Shown here in pieces: positions 8,124 through 12,231 of a stretch of 12,231 nucleotides of DNA. The notes below the pieces were generated by a model. It saw only the letters and a list, made by a program, of their open reading frames with translations. It made no database searches and had not been told where the DNA came from. Numbering within the stretch: the stretch's first letter is position 1; every line of letters begins with the position of its first letter. This stretch comes from Planctomycetota bacterium (GTDB taxonomy: Bacteria; Planctomycetota; GCA-002687715; DRQF01): assembly GCA_024275615.1 (NCBI GenBank), contig JAJRYU010000168.1:1-12231 (forward strand), given 5' to 3'. A program made the translations under genes and the position numbers.

Positions 8124-8305
8124 ACCGTTCCTCCAGGTTTGTTCTGTTTAGCCGATCCACCACCACGTAGGCGACCGTACAGAAAGAATCCTAAATTGCT
8201 CTCAACCGCAATCGATGCGATCGTAACGTCCCGCTTTGGGACTTGAAAGCCGGAAATCCCAGCTTTTTTTCTGGCACTGGTTCTAAGAACCTGCGTTTTC
8301 GCCAC
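8102..8305 (-). CDS. Possible 67-residue basic protein bridging two operon genes
   Basis: A GTG-started frame (8305) overlaps the last 23 bases of the REC-GGDEF-like gene and the first 22 bases of the OmpH-like gene, and fills the 159-bp gap between them. The product is basic, with no signal peptide and no domain I recognise (middle part DVTIASIAVESNLGFFLYGR). A GGA lies 5 nt before the GTG, which is weak. The overlaps on both sides are typical of tightly packed operons, but an open frame of this size could also be chance. The same gap RNA could form two small hairpins (8195-8212 and 8228-8242), an alternative use of the sequence. Confidence 0.3.
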   Translation of the reverse strand: MAKTQVLRTSARKKAGISGFQVPKRDVTIASIAVESNLGFFLYGRLRGGGSAKQNKPGGTVCFQDVQ

Positions 8306-9302
8306 TTAAATCCGAACTCCAGACCACAAGGCAGGAGCCCCCTTCGCGCCAGGCTTGCCGCAATGACTCACGACTTCGACGCTTCAATTCTTCGGCGGCT
8401 TCCACGTCTTCACCAGTGTATTTGGCGATGCCAGCCGCTGCGGAAACAAAAGACAAGCCGTCTTTTGCCGAGAGCTTTCTCTCGGCAACGTTGCCAAGGA
8501 TTCTTTCGACCATTGTCTCGGCTCCCTTGACGGGTGTATGGGGCAAAAGTAGCCGAAATGTAGTGGCATCCTGGCGGCAGAGGATGTCAATGTCTCTGGA
8601 TTCACACAAAAGCATGCCTGCGACCTCATTGAGGACGTGTCGCCACTCTGAATCCTTGTCATGTTCTTCACCTCCAGCACCCAAGTGGAGCTGGATATCA
8701 ACGACGGCCAATGGCACACCGAAGCGACGGCTGCGTTTAAACTCCTCTGCGAGTTTGATTTCCATGTACTCGGCATTGTAAAGCCCGGTCAAAGAATCTG
8801 TTATGTGTGCTAGCACGGGATTCTCTTGACGCAGGTTTTGGGCCGCTGTATCGAGAATTCTCTGAATGTTCTCATTTTCTGAGGAGGTTTCTTGGTCGTC
8901 AGGAGCTCCCAGAGACTTTTCTTTCAAGGCGGCGTGGATCTTCGCCGCCAGGGCACCTTCGCCAAGATTGCCTTCTGCACTCCGTTTCACGATCGCGTCA
9001 GCACCACAGATGAGCGCACGGTTTTCCGTGTAGGTATCGCCATCATCTAGAAGCATGATGACTGAAATCAAACGTGTTGCTGGCTGGCTCTTCAAGGTCT
9101 TGAGAACAGCGAGCCCATTCTGCTTGGGCAAAAGTGCTTCCAAGACGATGGCATCGGGGGTCTGCGCTTCTGCCTTCTTCAAAACATCTGAGCCAGAACT
9201 TGTGGCTTGGACGCGAAATCCATCGGCCTCAAGCTCGGCACGGTAAGAGCTGAGTGTTTCGGCATCATAATGGGCAACAACTACGGTGGGGCGCTCGCTC
9301 AT
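8283..9302 (-). CDS. REC-GGDEF-like protein with both domains degenerate
   Basis: This 339-residue soluble protein has the order of a response-regulator diguanylate cyclase, but key residues are gone. In the receiver (about 5-125) the Mg-binding acidic pair is replaced by His11-Tyr12, the phospho-acceptor Asp by Glu55 (AIVLEALLPKQNG) and the switch Thr/Ser by Leu85; the conserved Lys106 remains. After a Ser/Glu-rich linker, the GGDEF-like domain (about 160-330) keeps its opening DSLTGLYN (169-176). At the active-site turn, however, it reads RQDATTF (243-249) where RYGGDEF is expected, and the metal-binding DxDxFK segment is altered to VDIQLHL. It should therefore neither accept phosphate normally nor make c-di-GMP. 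A binding, scaffold or locked regulatory role is inferred. The start at 9302 has AGGAG 5 nt upstream. It is the first gene of the probable operon that leads to the secretin and gspK. Confidence 0.9.
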   Translation of the reverse strand: MSERPTVVVAHYDAETLSSYRAELEADGFRVQATSSGSDVLKKAEAQTPDAIVLEALLPKQNGLAVLKTLKSQPATRLISVIMLLDDGDTYTENRALICGADAIVKRSAEGNLGEGALAAKIHAALKEKSLGAPDDQETSSENENIQRILDTAAQNLRQENPVLAHITDSLTGLYNAEYMEIKLAEEFKRSRRFGVPLAVVDIQLHLGAGGEEHDKDSEWRHVLNEVAGMLLCESRDIDILCRQDATTFRLLLPHTPVKGAETMVERILGNVAERKLSAKDGLSFVSAAAGIAKYTGEDVEAAEELKRRSRESLRQAWREGGSCLVVWSSDLSGENAGS

Positions 9303-9543
9303 GCTAGCTCCTGATCACAGAGGATAAGGCATTTCATGGTCAACATTTAGCTACGATTGCCTAAATCCGCAAGTCGGGAAATTCTCGGGTTATCAGGATC
9401 CGAATCTTCCCATCTCCAGGTTGCAGACGTTCAACTTGCACTTCTTTGCTCATGTTTTTCGGAAAACGGCTGCCATTCAATACGACCAGGCGGTGAAGAT
9501 GGGAGCCATTACCGCCGATACAAGGAAGGAACAAGGACCGTAA
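9303..9543. other. Divergent intergenic region
   Basis: This 241-bp gap lies between the REC-GGDEF-like operon (leftward) and the DUF5658 gene (rightward) and should contain both promoters. I see the AGGAG site of the left gene (9308-9312) and the AAGGA site of the right gene (9533-9537), but no promoter match good enough to call and no convincing small gene. Confidence 0.5.
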
Positions 9544-10113
9544 ATGACCTGGAAATCGATGCGTAAGAACCCTGAATCCACTGAAGGCGCCGACCTCGAA
9601 GCCGCGAACGAAACTTCGCGTTCAGCCGATGATCCTGGTCTCAGTAGCGATGTAAAGCATTTTGAAAGCTGGCCTTACGTGGACCGCCGTGCTGAGTCAG
9701 ATCGTCGAGATTCCCCAACTCGTATTTGGGATACCCTGTTTGCCCGCGGCAAACGGAAAGCTGGCCGGCGCGATGGTGAAGACAAGAACATCTATGTGGA
9801 TGTCTACGGCAAACGAGAAATATACCTGGTTATCTTGATTCTCGTTCTCAATATCTTGGATGCGTTTTTTACTTTGAATTACATCGAAAAGGGTGGGGCA
9901 GAAGCCAATCCCATTGCCAAGGGACTCTTGGATCTCGGCAATTCTTGGTTTATATACGCCAAATCCTTTCTGGTGGGAATCTGTCTTTCTTTCCTCTTGG
10001 TGCACAAAAAGTTTGCTTATGTCGACTTAGCATTGGGTTTTCTGTGTGCCTTCTATTCTCTTCTCCTCGGCTACCATGCCTTTCTACAGGTCCGTTTCTA
10101 CCTGACTCATTGA
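9544..10113 (+). CDS. DUF5658 family membrane protein
   Basis: A 189-residue protein with a long hydrophilic N-terminus and three membrane helices (about 92-112, 133-153 and 158-180). The first helix and following loop carry the motif I associate with DUF5658: LNILDAFFTLNYIEKGGAEANPIA (98-125), with invariant-looking Asn, Asp, Thr, Gly-Glu and NP positions. The family has no established function that I know. Just before the first helix is an arginine-rich stretch (DRRAESDRR at 47-55, then RKAGRRDGEDK and YVDVYGKRE), a character shared by other DUF5658 proteins as I remember them. It could bind a nucleotide or phospholipid headgroups, but this is speculation. The start is ATG 9544 with AAGGA 6 nt upstream; a second ATG at codon 6 is less well placed. 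It is followed by about 480 bp without a large gene. Confidence 0.8.
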   Translation: MTWKSMRKNPESTEGADLEAANETSRSADDPGLSSDVKHFESWPYVDRRAESDRRDSPTRIWDTLFARGKRKAGRRDGEDKNIYVDVYGKREIYLVILILVLNILDAFFTLNYIEKGGAEANPIAKGLLDLGNSWFIYAKSFLVGICLSFLLVHKKFAYVDLALGFLCAFYSLLLGYHAFLQVRFYLTH

Positions 10114-10216
10114 CAAAACTACCGACAGGAGGCCCCGACTCTCTCGTGGTTTTCTTGCTGTCTTTGCCCTTCAAGTCGTCGCTTTCAACGGGAAACAAGA
10201 GGAGTTCCGTGCTTGA

Positions 10217-10238
10217 GACGGCCATGGCCGTCGACGGC
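10217..10238. repeat. Two overlapping perfect palindromes (16 bp and 12 bp)
   Basis: GACGGCCATGGCCGTC at 10217-10232 is a perfect 16-bp palindrome. GCCGTCGACGGC at 10227-10238 is a perfect 12-bp palindrome sharing six bases with it. Such sites can be operators for dimeric regulators or can form small cruciforms or hairpins; no particular factor is implied. Confidence 0.55.
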
Positions 10239-10362
10239 GGTCGAAGTTCTTGGCAGTCACTGGGACGACTTGTGACTATGTTTCACCCCCGCCACATCTG
10301 ACAAAATCGTTGCTCGATTGCGGCGAGACGGGTCCCAATGTCAAACTCGCTTTACAGCTCTT

Positions 10363-10374
10363 GTCGAATTCGAC
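10363..10374. repeat. Perfect 12-bp palindrome
   Basis: GTCGAATTCGAC is self-complementary, flanked by CTT on the left and GCAAG on the right, which can lengthen the stem around an unpaired base. It lies 40 bp upstream of the small ORF at 10414, where an operator could be. The function is unknown. Confidence 0.45.
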
Positions 10375-10413
10375 GCAAGTTTTTGTGAATACGTTTGGCT
10401 AGGAGAGTGAACC

Positions 10414-10575
10414 ATGGACTTGTTGCCCGGGTATGGGAGAATCCCAGTGTCAATGGCCATTACTTCCCTGTTTGGTCCACAAGTTGCGCAGTCTTGGCAA
10501 GGCCTCCAAGAGCGCTCAATCATTGTTCGTGGCTGCGCAAGCGACTTGGGCAAGCCCGGGTCGTTCCCCGCTTAA
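10414..10575 (+). CDS. Possible 53-residue protein with a strong ribosome-binding site
   Basis: ATG 10414 is preceded by AGGAG (10401-10405) at 8-nt spacing, one of the better initiation sites in this window. The predicted 53-residue product begins MDLLPGYGRIPVSMAITSLF and ends in TAA, 22 bp before the FHA gene, so the two could be co-transcribed. There is no signal peptide, full membrane helix or known domain. The start site is the main support; the protein itself is unrecognised. It might be a short leader peptide or simply a chance frame. Confidence 0.35.
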   Translation: MDLLPGYGRIPVSMAITSLFGPQVAQSWQGLQERSIIVRGCASDLGKPGSFPA

Positions 10576-10597
10576 GCAAAATCAGAGTTAGGGCTCT

Positions 10598-12231
10598 ATG
10601 GCATACCTCGAAATTCACGACGCGGCAGGTGTTCACCAACACAACTTGACCCATGACGCCTTCGTCGTCGGAAGAAGCGAAGACTGTGACTTGGTCCTCA
10701 AGGATCGGCGTTGCTCAAAGGTGCATTGTCGTTTTGAGAAAAAAGGCGGTTCCTGGCGCGTCGTTGATCTGGCGTCGGCGAACGGGACTTACGTTTCCGG
10801 AGCGATGATTTCTCAAGTGATCCTGAAACAGGGCGACGAAATAGTCGTGGGGGATGTGCGCTTTGTCTTTTGGAATGCTCAGCCGGTCGTGGGCGGCACG
10901 GGCACTCACGTCCCTCATGGGGTTTCAGAGAGAATAGAGAGAACCAAACGAAGTCATCGGCTTGCCCTTTTTGCCACCGCCGGCGTCGTCGTCGTTGCCC
11001 TATTGGTCATCTTGGTCAAGAGCCCCGGTACAGACAAAAAGGGCTTAGAGGAGGAAGTCGCTACCGAGCATGATCTCGCGGCCACGAAATCGCTGGATTC
11101 TCCTGTGCCGACGAAGGCGAAAGAGAACGGGGCCGAGAGTGAAGACAAGATGATTGCGCAGCAATTCCTTGAGCTGCGCGCGCAAGCATCAAGCCTCCTT
11201 TTGGGCGACCTCTTGGCCCAAGCCGACCGTCTCGTGCGGGCAGCCAGGGGGACCTCTGTCGAAAGTGAATTGGCCAATTGGCAAGACGGCTTGGAGCGCG
11301 AATACCGCGGTCGCTATCTGACTCTTTGCCTCAACGCCGAAGCAGAAATCGATCTTGTCAGTCAAGCGATTGGCCACGGTCGCACTACAGCAATGTTGGC
11401 AAGTACTCTCGGACGTTTGGATGAGCTGGTCTTTGAACTCAGAGCCAACAACCTGGTGAAATTAGAACGTCGCATGCGCAAAGCGAAGTTGTCTCTCTTG
11501 GGGATGGCTCGTTCGGCCTGGTTAGAATTTCAAAGCGCGACCGAAACTCAGGTGAGCGCTGGCGAGTTCGATGACGCCAAGGCCACTCTTTTCTTGGCGG
11601 TAAAGAATCTACGCGGAACAAATTTCGCCAACCAAGCGCGAAGCGCCTTGAATCTATTGGCACTTCGGGAAGCAGTTGCTCGTAATAAGCCCAAGACGGT
11701 CGCTAACAACAAGCCGCCGGTAGGTAGTAACGTTGGTGCCGTCACCCTGCCAAAGAATGGACTTGCTGCCAACAGTTCGGTCTTGGTTCAGAAGATCACG
11801 GCGGCGGAAAAACTTGCGGCCGACCGCAATTGGGCACAAGCAGCTCAAGGTTACGATTCAGTACTTGCCATTGTCGATGACTCGAGCCTGACTGAACGTT
11901 GGCAGTGGCGCCGAGACTTGTTTCGCGCCCTTGCTCAACTGAAGACCGGTGTCATCATTGGCGTCAATGCAGAAGACAAGAGAGTCAAAACCGTCAAGAT
12001 CGGTCGACTTTCCGCTCGTCCATTCGCCGCCGATCAAGAAGTGATTCAACTCAAGTTTGGTGGTACGGGCGAGGTCACTTGGAACTGGCGAGAGGTGCCG
12101 CAAGATCGCCTCCTCGACCTTCTCATGTTCGGTGTTGAAGGATGGACGGGCCGCCTGGCATACGCGCGTGCGTCGATTGAGTTTGGCAATGAAGATCGTG
12201 CAATGAGCATGCTCCTCAAAGTCGCCAAGAA
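10598..12231 (+). CDS. FHA domain-transmembrane-helical repeat protein (3' end beyond window)
   Basis: The frame is open for 544 codons and runs off the right edge. Residues 1-94 form a complete FHA domain, a phosphothreonine-binding module. All the usual residues are present: GRS at 25-27, SKVH at 40-43, and NGTY at 62-65 followed by LKQGDEIVVG. A basic stretch (RTKRSHR, 115-121) precedes a single membrane helix (about 122-140), so the FHA domain should face the cytoplasm and the rest the periplasm or cell exterior. Residues about 150-360 are largely helical and charged. A Lys/Pro/Asn linker (about 362-396) leads to TPR-like helices (AEKLAADRNWAQAAQGYDSV, and near the window end the segment ending AMSMLLKVAKK). 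An upstream in-frame TAG at 10589-10591 makes ATG 10598 the first possible start; AGGG lies 4 nt before it, a weak site. It probably reads Ser/Thr-kinase signals and links them to an envelope complex; the partner is unknown. Confidence 0.93.
   Translation, partial: MAYLEIHDAAGVHQHNLTHDAFVVGRSEDCDLVLKDRRCSKVHCRFEKKGGSWRVVDLASANGTYVSGAMISQVILKQGDEIVVGDVRFVFWNAQPVVGGTGTHVPHGVSERIERTKRSHRLALFATAGVVVVALLVILVKSPGTDKKGLEEEVATEHDLAATKSLDSPVPTKAKENGAESEDKMIAQQFLELRAQASSLLLGDLLAQADRLVRAARGTSVESELANWQDGLEREYRGRYLTLCLNAEAEIDLVSQAIGHGRTTAMLASTLGRLDELVFELRANNLVKLERRMRKAKLSLLGMARSAWLEFQSATETQVSAGEFDDAKATLFLAVKNLRGTNFANQARSALNLLALREAVARNKPKTVANNKPPVGSNVGAVTLPKNGLAANSSVLVQKITAAEKLAADRNWAQAAQGYDSVLAIVDDSSLTERWQWRRDLFRALAQLKTGVIIGVNAEDKRVKTVKIGRLSARPFAADQEVIQLKFGGTGEVTWNWREVPQDRLLDLLMFGVEGWTGRLAYARASIEFGNEDRAMSMLLKVAK

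Larger units (their letters stand above)
10114..10413. other. Intergenic region with palindromes, no convincing gene
   Basis: No reading frame here has both a ribosome-binding site and a protein-like translation. An AGGAGG at 10128-10133 is not followed by an ATG at usable spacing. One frame downstream of it reads hydrophobic codons (GFLAVFALQVVAF) but ends quickly at a TGA, so a decayed gene is possible but not demonstrable. The region is notable for perfect inverted repeats, listed separately. Confidence 0.45.

Noticed and set aside
8124..8282. Possible c-di-GMP riboswitch between the GGDEF-like gene and the OmpH-like gene
   Set aside because: The small stems and a GGGACG string recall the GEMM class, but the conserved core and tetraloop-receptor layout are absent.
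9357..9566. 69-codon plus-strand frame in the divergent gap
   Set aside because: It lacks a ribosome-binding site, overlaps the DUF5658 start in another frame, and has no recognisable features.

Overview
This looks like a stretch of a Gram-negative bacterial chromosome of roughly balanced GC, with no mobile element, tRNA, rRNA or CRISPR that I can see. The content fits a Planctomycetota-like or other deep-branching lineage: a large membrane-anchored protein of carboxypeptidase-regulatory-type beta domains, a membrane-anchored FHA protein with helical repeats, a DUF5658 membrane protein, a five-helix hybrid histidine kinase, and a split-off secretin/GspK pair. The taxonomic guess is inference only.

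Layout, left to right. (1) 1-2263, minus strand: the N-terminal 754 codons of a secreted, N-terminally anchored beta-domain protein that runs off the left edge. It is open throughout, and the plus-strand reading frames over it are shadows. (2) 2264-2528: a divergent intergenic region. (3) 2529-5009, plus: a hybrid histidine kinase (membrane sensor, PAS, HisKA, HATPase, receiver). (4) 5010-5110: a short convergent gap. (5) 5111-9302, minus: a compact probable operon read from 9302 down to 5111. Its members are a REC-GGDEF-like protein with both domains degenerate, a doubtful 67-codon ORF bridging a 159-bp gap, a small exported OmpH/Skp-like protein, a short lipoprotein secretin, and GspK. (6) 9303-9543: a divergent intergenic region. 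(7) 9544-10113, plus: a DUF5658 membrane protein. (8) 10114-10597: about 480 bp without a convincing large gene, holding perfect palindromes and one small ORF with a good ribosome-binding site. (9) 10598-12231, plus: an FHA-TM-helical repeat protein that runs off the right edge.

How the parts may work together. Secretin (outer-membrane channel) and GspK (pseudopilus tip) are type II secretion components, but no GspC/E/F/G/H/I/J/L/M is visible here, so the rest of the machine must be encoded elsewhere or is absent. Their co-transcription with an exported OmpH-like protein, a possible assembly helper, and with a pseudo-receiver/pseudo-cyclase, a possible cytoplasmic binding or scaffold protein, is the most interesting arrangement in the window. 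The hybrid kinase is convergent to the operon and may be unrelated. The pseudo-receiver has Glu in place of the phospho-acceptor Asp, so it is an unlikely phosphorylation target.
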